From assembly GCF_017873185.1 (NCBI RefSeq), contig NZ_JAGGJX010000003.1:1-64000 (forward strand): a stretch of 64,000 nucleotides of DNA. The letters are read 5' to 3'. Source of the stretch: Metaclostridioides mangenotii (lineage in GTDB: Bacteria > Bacillota > Clostridia > Peptostreptococcales > Peptostreptococcaceae). Of the stretch, positions 1-9,591 are shown in pieces. The position numbers were made by a program, and so were the translations under genes. Each line of letters starts with the position of its first letter. Position 1 is the stretch's first letter. The notes beneath the pieces were generated by a model. The model was given only the letters and a program-made list of their open reading frames with translations. It was not told the DNA's origin and did no database searches.

Positions 1-77
1 CCGAACACAGAAGTTAAGCTCTCTTGCGCTGATGGTACTTGGTGGGAAACTGCCTGGGAGAGTAAGACGTAGCCACG
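1..77 (+). rRNA. rrf: 5S ribosomal RNA, 3' part
   Basis: The window opens inside a 5S rRNA. The conserved stretch reading CCGAACACAGAAGTTAAGCT, the GATGGTACTTGG segment and the GGGAGAGTAAGACG 3' domain are all present. The 3' strand of the closing helix (GCCACG) ends near position 77. The 5' portion lies outside the window, so an rRNA operon probably ends here. Confidence 0.95.
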
Positions 78-90
78 TAGTCTTTTTTTA

Positions 91-269
91 GTTTTGATTT
101 AAAATAAATGAAGGGGTTAATGATTAAATTCCGAACGTATATGATGACGACATTGTGAGCTTGTAGGCTGGCTAAGAAACTACGCCAGACATCTACAAAC
201 TCACAACATCATCCTCATATTTGTTCGAAATTCAACCATTAACCCTTTTATTTTATTTAAATCTAAAAC
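91..269. repeat. Long imperfect inverted repeat downstream of 5S rRNA
   Basis: Two arms of about 80 bp (91-172 and 184-269) are near reverse complements, separated by a short loop around 173-183. The outer ends pair GTTTTGATTTAAA with the complement of TTTAAATCTAAAAC, and GGGTTAATG pairs with CATTAACCC. Weaker pairing may extend outward to about 71 and 296. No credible ORF lies inside. It could be a folded RNA, a palindromic repeat element or an extended rRNA-operon terminator; the sequence alone does not decide. Confidence 0.7.
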
Positions 270-459
270 ATGAAAGCTTCCTACGTTAGGGCTATGTTGT
301 GGGGAAGATCAAAGTCAAAGTAAAATTCAAGAGCAAGGAGAAAATTCAAAAACTAATTATTAATATTTTTGTAGTGTAACCATTAGCATAGTATGGAAAT
401 TTATTCTAAGATAGTGTACAATATAACTTAGGTAATAGTTATCTACAAAAAAATTAATA

Positions 460-660
460 TTAGATATTACTGGTTCTTGCTAGATTAATAGGGAAAAAGG
501 TTAAATTCCTTTACAGCCCCCGCTACTGTGATGTTGACGAGACTTTTATATGCCACTGTAATGTAATTTCATTATGGGAAGGTGAAAGTTGAGGTTGAGA
601 CTAAGTCAGGAGACCTGCCTGTAATATTAAAAGATTTCTTCGGGGAGGGAGAACGTTTTT
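460..660 (+). promoter_or_regulatory. Cobalamin (B12) riboswitch
   Basis: The upstream box TTAATAGGGAA followed by a short GC-poor hairpin, then AGCCCCCGCTACTGTGA, and finally the B12 box AAGTCAGGAGACCTGCCT at 603-620 match the conserved elements of adenosylcobalamin riboswitches in the right order. It lies directly upstream of a terminator and of cbiMNQO. It should therefore switch off cobalt uptake when B12 is plentiful. Confidence 0.92.
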
Positions 661-705
661 AATATAGATGCAATAGTGTTTGTTTTTTTAATTGTGCTTA
701 TTACG

Positions 706-735
706 GAAACCCAACTCGAGTTGGGTTTTTTTGTG
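706..735 (+). terminator. Riboswitch expression-platform terminator
   Basis: The stem AACCCAACT / AGTTGGGTT is followed directly by seven T residues. It sits between the B12 box and the cbiM start, so premature termination is the likely output of the riboswitch. Confidence 0.85.
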
Positions 736-780
736 TTAACTTTTATTGTGTTTAAATAAAATTATAAATAGGAGGTAATT

Positions 781-1509
781 ATGAAACGTTTTTTAAATTT
801 ATCTATATTCACCGCATTGATATTGATTGTATTAAATCCTTTACCAGCTAATGCGATGCATATAATGGAAGGATATTTACCAGTGGGATGGTCTATTTTC
901 TGGACTGTTGTATTTATACCGTTCTTAGTTATTGGTTTGAGATCTGTAAATAAAGTAATTAAAGATCAGCCTAAAAAAAAGGTATTATTAGCATTATGTG
1001 GTGCGTTTGTATTTGTATTATCTGCTTTAAAAATTCCTTCAGTTACAGGAAGTTGTTCTCATCCTACAGGAGTAGGTTTTGGAGCGATTGTCTTTGGGCC
1101 AAGTGTGATGGCTGTGTTGGGAACAATAGTGCTTTTATTCCAAGCTTTATTGCTAGCTCATGGAGGTCTGACTACTTTAGGTGCAAATGCTTTTTCTATG
1201 GCAGTTGTTGGTCCTATAGTTTCATTTGCTATATTTAAATTGCTTAAAAAGAGCAATGTAAAGACTTCTACATGTGTGTTTTTTGCTGCAGCTATAGGGG
1301 ACTTGGCAACTTATACAGTGACTTCACTTCAACTTGGATTGGCATTCCCTGATCCAACAGGTGGTTTTGTAGTATCTGCTGTTAAGTTTTTAGGAGTATT
1401 CTTTGTTACTCAAGTTCCGATTGCAATAGCTGAGGGATTACTTACAGTTATAATATATAACCTTGTAACAGAAAATGAAGAGCAAGGAGTTGAGTTAATT
1501 GAGCACTAA
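781..1509 (+). CDS. cbiM: Cobalt ECF transporter substrate-binding membrane subunit CbiM
   Basis: This is the S-component of a cobalt energy-coupling-factor transporter. A signal peptide ends at about residue 25 (PANA), so the mature protein begins Met-His-Ile-Met-Glu-Gly. This N-terminal Met-His is the known metal-binding end of the CbiM/NikM family. Several hydrophobic segments follow, with the family motif SCSHPTG around residue 91. The 242 aa length is normal. A strong AGGAGG site precedes the ATG. It is the first gene of cbiMNQO, under the B12 riboswitch, which argues for Co2+ rather than Ni2+ transport. The 3' end overlaps cbiN by 11 bp. Confidence 0.95.
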   Translation: MKRFLNLSIFTALILIVLNPLPANAMHIMEGYLPVGWSIFWTVVFIPFLVIGLRSVNKVIKDQPKKKVLLALCGAFVFVLSALKIPSVTGSCSHPTGVGFGAIVFGPSVMAVLGTIVLLFQALLLAHGGLTTLGANAFSMAVVGPIVSFAIFKLLKKSNVKTSTCVFFAAAIGDLATYTVTSLQLGLAFPDPTGGFVVSAVKFLGVFFVTQVPIAIAEGLLTVIIYNLVTENEEQGVELIEH

Positions 1510-1783
1510 GTTTAAGAGCAAGAAAAAAACTAATTTAATATTGTTGGTGTTAGTAGTTTTAATAGCAGTTGTGCCACTTTTATTTAATTCTGGAGCAGAA
1601 TTTGGCGGAGCTGATGGAGAGGCTGAGGGGTTAATCACAGAAATTAATCCAGATTATGAACCTTGGTTCGGAAGTCTATATAAACCAGCTAGCGGTGAGA
1701 TTGAAAGTTTATTATTCAGTGTTCAAGCTGCACTTGGTGCTGGCGTTATAGGTTATTTCTTAGGTAAAAGAAAGAGAGACTAA
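1499..1783 (+). CDS. cbiN: Cobalt transport protein CbiN
   Basis: A 94-aa auxiliary subunit of the CbiMNQO transporter. It has an N-terminal and a C-terminal membrane helix flanking a short extracellular segment containing [10 protein letters not shown] and NPDYEPW, which is typical of CbiN. The TTG start at 1499 is chosen because AAGGAG at 1484-1489 is 9 nt upstream; no better in-frame start exists. The start lies inside the cbiM 3' end, indicating translational coupling. In the family CbiN supports metal loading into CbiM. Confidence 0.93.
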   Translation: MSTKFKSKKKTNLILLVLVVLIAVVPLLFNSGAEFGGADGEAEGLITEINPDYEPWFGSLYKPASGEIESLLFSVQAALGAGVIGYFLGKRKRD

Positions 1784-1785
1784 GT

Positions 1786-2484
1786 ATGCTTATTATAGAT
1801 AAATATGCCTATACAAATGCACTTAGAGATATGAATCCAAATAAAAAAGTTTTGAGTAGTGTATTTTTCTTGATTGTATCGATGATTATTCAAAATGTGT
1901 ATGTACTGGCTTCTATAATAGTATTCATGAGCTTAGTGATTGTTTTTGTAGCGAAGATTGAGTTTAAAAAGTACTTGAAATTACTTAGTATACCATCGGG
2001 ATTTTTGTTTTTAAGTATTCTTGTAACGCTTATTAATATAACTTCTAATAAAGAAATCCTTCTACATAGTGCGAATATTTTTAATATGTATATTGGAGTA
2101 TCTGAAATGTCAATAAATGTGTCTATTCATATACTATTTAGATCTATGTCATGCTTAACTTGTGTGTACTTTTGTATGTTGACAACTCCATTTAATCAAT
2201 TGATATATATTATGAAGAAATTACATATACCAGATACTTTTGTAGAGTTAGCGATGTTGACTTACAGGTTTATATTTATTTTTCTAGAAGAGTTTTTGGA
2301 AATATATAAATCTCAAGAGCTTAGATTTGGGTATATAAATATAAAAAACTCGTATAGATCGTTGGGTCTTCTGGTTAATTTGCTGTATAATAGGCTTATT
2401 AAGAGATATGAAGATATGTGTATTTCTCTAGATATGAAATTATATGATGGTGAGTTTCACATAGTTGAGGTAAGAAATGTATAA
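1786..2484 (+). CDS. cbiQ: ECF transporter transmembrane (T) component CbiQ
   Basis: A 232-aa integral membrane protein beginning 3 nt after the cbiN stop. It has several predicted transmembrane segments in the first 140 residues. A C-terminal cytoplasmic helical region carries the family coupling segment around SQELRFGY and a second helix near SYRSLG that contact the ATPase subunits. It links CbiM/CbiN to CbiO. The Shine-Dalgarno is weak, so translation is probably coupled to cbiN. The 3' end overlaps cbiO by 8 bp. Confidence 0.93.
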   Translation: MLIIDKYAYTNALRDMNPNKKVLSSVFFLIVSMIIQNVYVLASIIVFMSLVIVFVAKIEFKKYLKLLSIPSGFLFLSILVTLINITSNKEILLHSANIFNMYIGVSEMSINVSIHILFRSMSCLTCVYFCMLTTPFNQLIYIMKKLHIPDTFVELAMLTYRFIFIFLEEFLEIYKSQELRFGYINIKNSYRSLGLLVNLLYNRLIKRYEDMCISLDMKLYDGEFHIVEVRNV

Positions 2485-3292
2485 AATAAAAAACTTAAGT
2501 TATAGATACGAAAAAGAAGATTATGCGCTTAATAACATTGACATGGATTTTGATAATGGAGATGTCATTGGAATCGTTGGCTCTAACGGCTCGGGAAAAT
2601 CTACTCTTTTTATGAATATGATGGGTATTCTAAAGCCGTCATCGGGTGAAATTCTATTTGATGGTAAAGCTATTAAATACGATAAAAAAAGCTTGTATAA
2701 ACTTAGAATGAATGTGGGTATAGTTTTTCAAGATCCAGAAAAACAGATATTCCATTCTAGGGTTTATGATGATATTGCATTTGCTCTTAGAAATATAGGT
2801 ATCGATGAGAATAAAATAAAGTCTAGAGTAAAGAAGTCTTTAGAAGAAGTTCACTGCTTAGATTTAATCGATAAGCCAATTCATTTTTTAAGCTACGGTC
2901 AGAAAAAGAGGATAGCTATAGCTTCTGTTATAGCTATGGAGAATAAGGTTGTCTTATTAGATGAGCCAACATCAGGTCTTGATCCATCGAGCACCAAGGC
3001 GGTAGTCAATATAATTAATAGAATGAAAGAAAATGGTGTGAAAGTTGTTATAACTAGTCATGATATGAATTTGATTTACAATATTTGTGATTATATATAT
3101 GTATTAAAAAGAGGAAATTTAGTTAGTGAAGGAAAGTCTACAGAAGTTTTTGAAGATCAAGAGAAAATTTTAGATTCTAATTTGGATTTACCATGGCTAG
3201 TAAAGGTACATAAAAATATGAAATTACCACTATTTAAGTGCGAGGAAGAGTTGTTTTCCTATTATAAGAATAATTCAGTAAATAAGTTATAA
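2477..3292 (+). CDS. cbiO: ECF transporter ATP-binding protein CbiO
   Basis: ABC ATPase of 271 aa that powers the cobalt transporter. Walker A is GSNGSGKST (about residue 36). The Q-loop is in FQDPEKQIF, typical of ECF ATPases. The signature is LSYGQKKR, Walker B is VVLLDEPTSGLDP, and the switch histidine is in ITSHD. It is the last gene of the cbiMNQO unit, and an intrinsic terminator follows at 3352. A single ATPase subunit is normal for cobalt-specific Cbi systems, which would use a CbiO homodimer. Confidence 0.95.
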   Translation: MYKIKNLSYRYEKEDYALNNIDMDFDNGDVIGIVGSNGSGKSTLFMNMMGILKPSSGEILFDGKAIKYDKKSLYKLRMNVGIVFQDPEKQIFHSRVYDDIAFALRNIGIDENKIKSRVKKSLEEVHCLDLIDKPIHFLSYGQKKRIAIASVIAMENKVVLLDEPTSGLDPSSTKAVVNIINRMKENGVKVVITSHDMNLIYNICDYIYVLKRGNLVSEGKSTEVFEDQEKILDSNLDLPWLVKVHKNMKLPLFKCEEELFSYYKNNSVNKL

Positions 3293-3351
3293 TAAAATGT
3301 TACAAAAGTGACGAAAAAATTAGTGTGAAGTGAGAAGTAATTAGAATATAG

Positions 3352-3386
3352 TAAGATCGTCTCAAAAATGAGGCGATCTTCTTTAT
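3352..3386 (+). terminator. Terminator of the cbiMNQO operon
   Basis: The stem AAGATCGTCTCA / TGAGGCGATCTT with an AAAA loop is followed by TCTTTAT. The gap from cbiO to the next gene (3293-3604) otherwise shows only AT-rich promoter-like sequence, including a TATAAT at 3508-3513. Confidence 0.8.
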
Positions 3387-3604
3387 GTGGCTTAATAAAA
3401 GACTCTAAAAAACTTATTTTTTTATTTATTAAGTAAAAATATGAAGGATTTTGATGTCAAAATATAGAATTATTTTATGAATACAGTAAAATTTATTTTA
3501 ATAGTAGTATAATGAGAGTATTCAGATTTAGTAATTCTACTAAGTTATACATTCGATATATAGTGTACTAAAATAGTGAGGTTATTATGCGGAAGGGGAT
3601 TATT

Positions 3605-4780
3605 ATGAGATTGAGTTTGAAATTAGATAAAAAAATATTAACATTGGCTTTGTCGGTACTGTTTACAGCTTCAGTTTTTACAGTAAGCTCTACAGCCCTT
3701 AGTTCTATTGGCAAAATTCAAGGTAAGGATAAGTATGAAACTTCAGCATTGATAGCTGATAAGCAATCTTATACTACAGCAATACTTATTAATGGCGATA
3801 AACTTGCCGATGGTCTTTCAGCAAGTGGCCTTGCAGGTGTAAAAGAGGCACCTATACTTCTTACAAAACAGAATTCGATACCTGCATCAGTACAAACTAG
3901 GCTTAATAAAGCTAAGGAGATTTACATAGTGGGAGGAACTGCATCTGTAAGTTCTAGCGTTGAATCCTCTCTCAAATCAAAAGGTAAAGATGTTATTAGA
4001 CTTGATGGCACAGATAGAGTTGAAACTAGTCTTCTAACTTATTTAGAATGCGGTATGGATACGTATTCAAATGATATATTTTTTGTTGCACCTTATAAAG
4101 GAGAGGCTGATGCTGTAAGTATAGCTTCTGCAGCTTATAAAGCAGGAACACCTGTTGTTTTGGCCGATGATTTTGTAGCTGAACTCTTTGAAGCTCATAG
4201 GGAATATTACGATTTGTATGCTATAGGTGGTAAAAATACTTTGCCTGATCGTATAGTAAATAGATTGGGCGCTGATAGAATAGCAGGGGTCGATAGATAT
4301 GAGACAAATAAAAAAGTTATCCAGACATTCTATGATAATCCTAAGGAACTTCATATAGCTGACGGATATAACTTGGTTTATCCACTGATTGGAAGTTCTA
4401 TTTCAAAATACGAACCTACAGTATTAGTTGGGAATAATAGCGATAAAAAAGTTCTAAAAGGAGCAGAAAAGATTACTGCTATTGGTGAAATTAATCCAGA
4501 TGTTCTAACTCAATGTTTAAATGCAGCTAATCTTCAAGGTGATGGATATATTACCATAGCTACAGCTGAGAGAGCAGCCTTAGAAAATTGCTCTAGAAGA
4601 GCTAATGTAAGTATAAATGATTTGGTTATAGATTACTCTGAGCTAGATGTTCTTACTTGGAATGTTCCAATTTATAGGGTTAGAATTGATTCTAAATACG
4701 ATGGAACTTATGGACATTTCTTTGTAGATGCACTAACTGGTGTAGTTTATAAAGATGTAAATGAAGGAACTGTATGGTAA
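3605..4780 (+). CDS. Secreted CWB2-repeat cell-wall-binding protein with C-terminal PepSY-like domain
   Basis: An N-terminal signal peptide (residues 1-33) is followed by three cell-wall-binding type 2 repeats. These are marked by GKDKYETSALIA, IYIVGGTASVSSSV, DGTDRVETS, YAIGGKNTLPDRIV and GVDRYETNKKV. CWB2 triplets anchor proteins to anionic wall polymer in C. difficile and relatives. The last 75 residues (AERAALENC to YFVDALTGVV-like) resemble a PepSY domain, sometimes a protease-inhibitory module. I chose ATG 3605 (AAGGGG 8-14 nt upstream); ATG 3587 with GTGAGG is also possible and would add 6 residues. The gene appears monocistronic. Its specific role is unknown. Confidence 0.88.
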   Translation: MRLSLKLDKKILTLALSVLFTASVFTVSSTALSSIGKIQGKDKYETSALIADKQSYTTAILINGDKLADGLSASGLAGVKEAPILLTKQNSIPASVQTRLNKAKEIYIVGGTASVSSSVESSLKSKGKDVIRLDGTDRVETSLLTYLECGMDTYSNDIFFVAPYKGEADAVSIASAAYKAGTPVVLADDFVAELFEAHREYYDLYAIGGKNTLPDRIVNRLGADRIAGVDRYETNKKVIQTFYDNPKELHIADGYNLVYPLIGSSISKYEPTVLVGNNSDKKVLKGAEKITAIGEINPDVLTQCLNAANLQGDGYITIATAERAALENCSRRANVSINDLVIDYSELDVLTWNVPIYRVRIDSKYDGTYGHFFVDALTGVVYKDVNEGTVW

Positions 4781-4910
4781 GATAATAAAATAAAAATATT
4801 AATAAAATAAATAATAATAAATATTAAATAATTATTTAATTTGAAAAAATAATTAGTAAACTTAATAAATATAAATATTGATTAAATAAATTATAAGTTG
4901 TATATAAAGT

Positions 4911-4957
4911 AGTGTTATCTCGGACATAATAGGTTGTTTTGAGATAGCACTATTCTT
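4911..4957 (+). terminator. Terminator after the CWB2 gene
   Basis: AGTGTTATCTC pairs with GAGATAGCACT across a 19-nt loop, followed by ATTCTTATTTC. The remaining 4781-5098 interval is very AT-rich and I see no ORF in it. Confidence 0.7.
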
Positions 4958-5098
4958 ATTTCAATTATACAAAGATTAAATTTATAAGAATAAAATATAA
5001 TAAAGAGATTTAATCTTAGAAGATTTTAGGAATAGAGTTTGAAGAAATCTCTGTTTTGGATTAGAATATATTTATGACTTTAATTTAGGGGGAATAAT

Positions 5099-7363
5099 AT
5101 GAATTTAGATACATTAAATCCTGCGCAGAGAGAAGCAGTTGAAAAGACAGAAGGAGCTGTTCTTATTCTTGCTGGTGCTGGATCTGGTAAAACAAAAGTT
5201 CTGACGAGTAGAATAGCATATCTTATTGAAGATAAAGGGGTACAAGCACAGAATATACTTGCTATAACTTTTACTAATAAAGCTGCAAATGAGATGAGGG
5301 AAAGGGTAGAACAAAATATAGAGACAGATACAAGGGATATGTGGATTAGTACTTTCCACTCATGTTGTGTGAGAATACTTAGAAAAGATATAAATAAAAT
5401 CGGTTACAATAGAAGTTTTGTTATATATGACAGCGCAGATCAAGTAACGCTTATAAAAGATTGTTTAAAGGAATTAAACCTTAGCGATAAAGTATTTGAA
5501 CCTAAGAGCGTCATAAGTGCTATATCAGGTGCAAAAGATAAACTAATGTCGCCTAAAAAATTTAAAGATGCTAATATTGCTGATAATAGGATGGTTAAAG
5601 TTGCGGAAATATATGCGCTGTATCAAGACCGTTTAAAGAGAAATAGCGCTTTAGACTTCGATGATCTTATATTAAAAACGGTTGAGTTATTTAGAACAAA
5701 TGAAGATGTTCTCAGCTACTATAGAAGTAGATTTAAGTATATAATGGTAGATGAGTATCAAGATACGAGTAAGGCACAGTATGAGCTTATAAAAGCGCTA
5801 GCTAGAGAGCACCAAAACATATGTGTTGTTGGAGATGATGACCAAAGTATTTATGGTTGGAGAGGTGCGGATATAAAAAATATCCTTGAGTTTGAAAAAG
5901 ACTATGATGATGTTCATGTAGTTAAGCTAGAGCAAAACTACAGATCGACTCAGGTAATACTTGATGCCGCCAATAAGATTATTTCAAACAACATTGAAAG
6001 AAAGAGAAAAAGACTTTGGAGTGAGAAAAAAGAGGGAGAGCTAATTAAGATAGAACTTACAGAGAGCGAACTTGATGAAGCTGAATTTATTGCTGATTCC
6101 ATAGCTAAAATATACAGAAAAGAAAAGAGAAAGTACAATGATTTTGCAGTTCTTTATAGAGCTAATGCGCAAGCGAGGGCAGTAGAAGATGCCTTAAATA
6201 GAAGTCAAATTCCATATAATATATATGGGGGCACTAAATTCTACGAGAGAAAAGAGATTAAGGACTTGGTTGCGTATTTAAGAGTAATTCAAAACCCACA
6301 GGATGATATATCGATAAAAAGGATTATAAATGTTCCTAGAAGAGGTATAGGACTTAGAACTATTGAGAAAATAGAAGATAGAGCCAGTCTAAAGCAAGAG
6401 AGTATTTACTCTGTTTTACTTGATATAGATACAAACTCAGATATATCTACTAAAGCAAAGGCATCTATAAGTGGATTTATCGATATAATAGGAACACTTA
6501 GAACTATAAAAGAGGCTTATCCAGTTAGCAAGCTTGTAGAAAAGGTATTGGATACTACTGGATATATGGATGAGCTTATTGAAACTAGAGATAAAAACAC
6601 CGAAACTATGTCAGGTAAGAGTGAGGAAGCTCAAGATAGAATTGATAACCTTATGGAGTTTATATCCATTGCTATAGAGTTCGAAAGCAGTACCGATGAA
6701 AACTATGAGGATAAAACTTTAGAAACATTCTTGACTAGCGTTGCTCTTACTTCTGAAGTATCTGAGGAAGAGGATGATGACAGGGTTTCTCTTATGACAA
6801 TTCATACTTCTAAGGGGTTAGAGTTCCCAGTTGTGTTTTTAACAGGTATGGAAGAGGGGCTTTTCCCTATCTCTAGGGCCATAAAATCTATGAATGAATC
6901 GGATATAGAAGAAGAGAGAAGACTTTGCTATGTTGGAATAACGAGAGCTAAGGAAGAGCTTTTTATGACCCTTACTAAGAGAAGAACTCTATACGGTAAG
7001 ACAAATGTATCAGTGGCATCGAGATTTATGGAAGAATTACCTGAGGAATGTATAAAAAAATTATACTCCACAAGCAGCGAATTGCCTTACTCAAAGGCCA
7101 GCTACAATATGTTAGACAAGTACACAAAAAAGTACATGAATAATGTCAATAGAACGGCAGTTGCGAGTAAAGTTAACGCTACGGTTAAAGATTCAGGTAA
7201 GGAAACTGATATTGACGATATAAAACTGGGGTCAAAAGTTCACCATCCTAAGTTTGGAGTGGGTACTGTAGTTTCTATGATGGGATCTGAGTTGACTATA
7301 GCATTTGATCAGCAGGGAATCAAAAAGATAAATAAGGAGTACACGACTTTAGATATTTTATAG
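5099..7363 (+). CDS. pcrA: UvrD/Rep-family DNA helicase PcrA
   Basis: A 754-aa superfamily 1A 3'-5' helicase used in nucleotide excision repair, plasmid replication and clearing of recombination intermediates. The Q-motif region (LNPAQREAV) and Walker A (LAGAGSGKT, about residues 24-32) are followed by motif Ia (AITFTNKAANEM), motif II (VDEYQDT, about 217), motif III (VVGDDDQSIYGWRGAD) and motif IV (LEQNYRS). Motif V is VSLMTIHTSKGLEFPVVF and motif VI is EERRLCYVGITRAK. The C-terminal tail (KVHHPKFGVGTVV) is the Tudor-like RNA-polymerase-binding domain typical of PcrA. Length is normal. The ATG is preceded by GGGGGA. The next gene starts about 27 nt downstream. Confidence 0.96.
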   Translation: MNLDTLNPAQREAVEKTEGAVLILAGAGSGKTKVLTSRIAYLIEDKGVQAQNILAITFTNKAANEMRERVEQNIETDTRDMWISTFHSCCVRILRKDINKIGYNRSFVIYDSADQVTLIKDCLKELNLSDKVFEPKSVISAISGAKDKLMSPKKFKDANIADNRMVKVAEIYALYQDRLKRNSALDFDDLILKTVELFRTNEDVLSYYRSRFKYIMVDEYQDTSKAQYELIKALAREHQNICVVGDDDQSIYGWRGADIKNILEFEKDYDDVHVVKLEQNYRSTQVILDAANKIISNNIERKRKRLWSEKKEGELIKIELTESELDEAEFIADSIAKIYRKEKRKYNDFAVLYRANAQARAVEDALNRSQIPYNIYGGTKFYERKEIKDLVAYLRVIQNPQDDISIKRIINVPRRGIGLRTIEKIEDRASLKQESIYSVLLDIDTNSDISTKAKASISGFIDIIGTLRTIKEAYPVSKLVEKVLDTTGYMDELIETRDKNTETMSGKSEEAQDRIDNLMEFISIAIEFESSTDENYEDKTLETFLTSVALTSEVSEEEDDDRVSLMTIHTSKGLEFPVVFLTGMEEGLFPISRAIKSMNESDIEEERRLCYVGITRAKEELFMTLTKRRTLYGKTNVSVASRFMEELPEECIKKLYSTSSELPYSKASYNMLDKYTKKYMNNVNRTAVASKVNATVKDSGKETDIDDIKLGSKVHHPKFGVGTVVSMMGSELTIAFDQQGIKKINKEYTTLDIL

Positions 7364-7390
7364 TTATAATTTTAAAAGGAGTGGTTGAAT

Positions 7391-8722
7391 TTGAATAAAA
7401 ATATACTATCAAATGAATTAAATAATTTATCAAACGAAATAATTGATTTTATATACAGTAGTCCAACTGCTTTTCACGCTGTTGCAAGTGTGAAAAGCAT
7501 GCTGGATGAAAATGGGTTTACAGAACTTCAATTAAACAGAAAATGGAGTGTAAAAGATGGCGGTAAATACTATGTTACAAAGAATTTATCTGCAATAGTA
7601 GCTTTTATTGTAAATTCCGAAAATGTTGCGGAGGAAGGTTTTAAGATAATTGGATCTCATTCTGATTCACCTACATTTAGAATAAAACCAAATGCAGAGA
7701 TATCTGTAGAAAATTCTTACCTTAAGCTAAATACAGAAGGTTATGGGGGCATGATTTTAAGCACTTGGCTAGATAGACCGTTATCTATAGCGGGAAGAGT
7801 GGTTTTAAGTGGAGGAAATACTGAAGAGAGTATTTTAAACCCCGTTGAAAAAATAATAAATTTCGGTAGGCCTATGTGTATAATCCCTAATGTAGCCATT
7901 CACTTAAATAGAGGTGTAAACGATGGATATAAATTTAATAAACAAGTCGATATGTTGCCTTTAGTGGGAATATTAAATGATACTTTAGAAAAGGATAATT
8001 ATTTATTAAAAGAAATTTCTAAAGAGCTTGATGTAGATATTGAAGATATCGTTGACTTTGATTTATTTTTGTATGAGTTCGAAAAGGGATGCCTTATGGG
8101 TGCTAACAACGAATTTATTTCTATTGGAAGACAAGATAATCTATCAATGGCGTATACTAGTATCAAATCCCTTATTGAATCAAGGTCTGGAAAAGGCATA
8201 AATGTTGTATCTATTTTTGACAATGAAGAAGTAGGAAGTTCTACAAAACAGGGTGCAGATTCAAATATGTTACTAAATATACTTGAAAGAATCTGTATAT
8301 CATTAGGAAAAGATAGAGAAGAATTTTTTGAAGCTATTTATTCATCTTATATGATATCAGCAGACTTGGCACATGCGGTACATCCAAATATTACTAGCAA
8401 GCACGATCCTACTAATAGGCCAGTTATGGGTGGGGGTCCGGCTATAAAAATAAATGCTAATCAAGCATATACAAGTGATGCGTATTCTACATCTATATAT
8501 AAAAATATTTGTAAGAGTGCGGGTGTTAAATATCAGGAATTTGTCAATAGATCTGATGAAAGAGGTGGAAGTACAATAGGCCCGATATCATCAACACATC
8601 TAGATATACCTTCAGTGGATGTTGGTTGCCCAATACTCTCAATGCACTCAATAAGAGAACTAGGATGTGTGGAAGACTATATCGACATATACAAAACATT
8701 TAGAACACTTTATTCATTATAA
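7391..8722 (+). CDS. apeB: M18-family aminopeptidase
   Basis: A dinuclear zinc aspartyl-aminopeptidase-type enzyme (about 443 aa). Metal-site and catalytic signatures are GSHSDSPTFRIKP, QDNLSMAY, FDNEEVGSSTKQGA, SADLAHAVHPN and the C-terminal SMHSIRELG. AAGGAG at 7376-7381 lies 9 nt from TTG 7391, so this start is preferred. The upstream in-frame TTG at 7385 is too close to the site. It probably acts in cytosolic peptide turnover. Closely follows pcrA and precedes a patatin-like gene. Confidence 0.92.
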   Translation: MNKNILSNELNNLSNEIIDFIYSSPTAFHAVASVKSMLDENGFTELQLNRKWSVKDGGKYYVTKNLSAIVAFIVNSENVAEEGFKIIGSHSDSPTFRIKPNAEISVENSYLKLNTEGYGGMILSTWLDRPLSIAGRVVLSGGNTEESILNPVEKIINFGRPMCIIPNVAIHLNRGVNDGYKFNKQVDMLPLVGILNDTLEKDNYLLKEISKELDVDIEDIVDFDLFLYEFEKGCLMGANNEFISIGRQDNLSMAYTSIKSLIESRSGKGINVVSIFDNEEVGSSTKQGADSNMLLNILERICISLGKDREEFFEAIYSSYMISADLAHAVHPNITSKHDPTNRPVMGGGPAIKINANQAYTSDAYSTSIYKNICKSAGVKYQEFVNRSDERGGSTIGPISSTHLDIPSVDVGCPILSMHSIRELGCVEDYIDIYKTFRTLYSL

Positions 8723-8746
8723 TTTTTCAGAAAGGGAGTGGATGTA

Positions 8747-9514
8747 GTGAAATTAGGATTATGTTTAGAAGGTGGAGGAGCTAAGGGAGCATACCAAGCG
8801 GGAGTTATAAAAGGGCTTTACGATGGGGGAATTAGAGAGTACCATTCAATTTCTGGGACTTCAATAGGAGCAGTTAATGGATATTTTTTATTCACAGGAA
8901 ACATATCAAAAATGGAAGATATGTGGAAAAACTTCTCTACTGGAGAAGGTGATGAGGTAAAAATAATCGATAATACTGTTGATAACTCGCCTCTAATGAG
9001 GAGATTAGAAAGTTTATATTGTGAAGAAAAGAAGATGAATTCAAATTTTTATGTTAATTATGTGGAAGTAAACGACCAAAAACCAGAAGAAGTAGTATTA
9101 AATCTAATTGATAAATCCGAAAAAGAGTGCCTAGAGGGAGTGAAATATAGTTCATTATATCCATATACTCCAAATGGGTCTCAAGGTTTTAGAGAAGAAT
9201 TTTCAAAAAACATAGTTTCAGGATTGTATGATGGGTATAAATTAGATGGAGGATTATTAAATAATCGACTTTTGCAACCCCTAATAGATGAAAAAGTCGA
9301 TAAAATTATTTTAATAACTATGAGATACGACTATGTTGTGCCAGATAGTCTAAAAGAAGTTCTTTCTGAAGAGAACATAGTGGTTGTAAAGCCTAAGGAG
9401 GAATTCGGACCAAAGGATACCTTTAGATTTGAAGAAGGTTTTTGTAAAACTAAATACTCAGAAGGATATGAAATTGGTAAAAATATAGCAAAGATGGATG
9501 TAATTGATATATAA
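8747..9514 (+). CDS. Patatin-like phospholipase family protein
   Basis: A lipid acyl hydrolase with a Ser-Asp dyad. The oxyanion motif GGGAKGAYQAG is near the N terminus and the nucleophile elbow is GTSIGAV. The Asp dyad lies in LDGGLLNN. At about 255 aa the protein is a compact, single-domain patatin without membrane segments, so it is probably cytosolic or peripheral. GTG 8747 is chosen because AAAGGGA at 8731-8737 is 9 nt upstream; GTG 8738 overlaps the ribosome-binding site. The substrate is unknown. Confidence 0.88.
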   Translation: MKLGLCLEGGGAKGAYQAGVIKGLYDGGIREYHSISGTSIGAVNGYFLFTGNISKMEDMWKNFSTGEGDEVKIIDNTVDNSPLMRRLESLYCEEKKMNSNFYVNYVEVNDQKPEEVVLNLIDKSEKECLEGVKYSSLYPYTPNGSQGFREEFSKNIVSGLYDGYKLDGGLLNNRLLQPLIDEKVDKIILITMRYDYVVPDSLKEVLSEENIVVVKPKEEFGPKDTFRFEEGFCKTKYSEGYEIGKNIAKMDVIDI

Positions 9515-9591
9515 TTATCTTATATTACATAAATAAAATTTATAACAAAAATTATAATGTAAAACTTATAACGAAAGGTAAGGTATACTGT

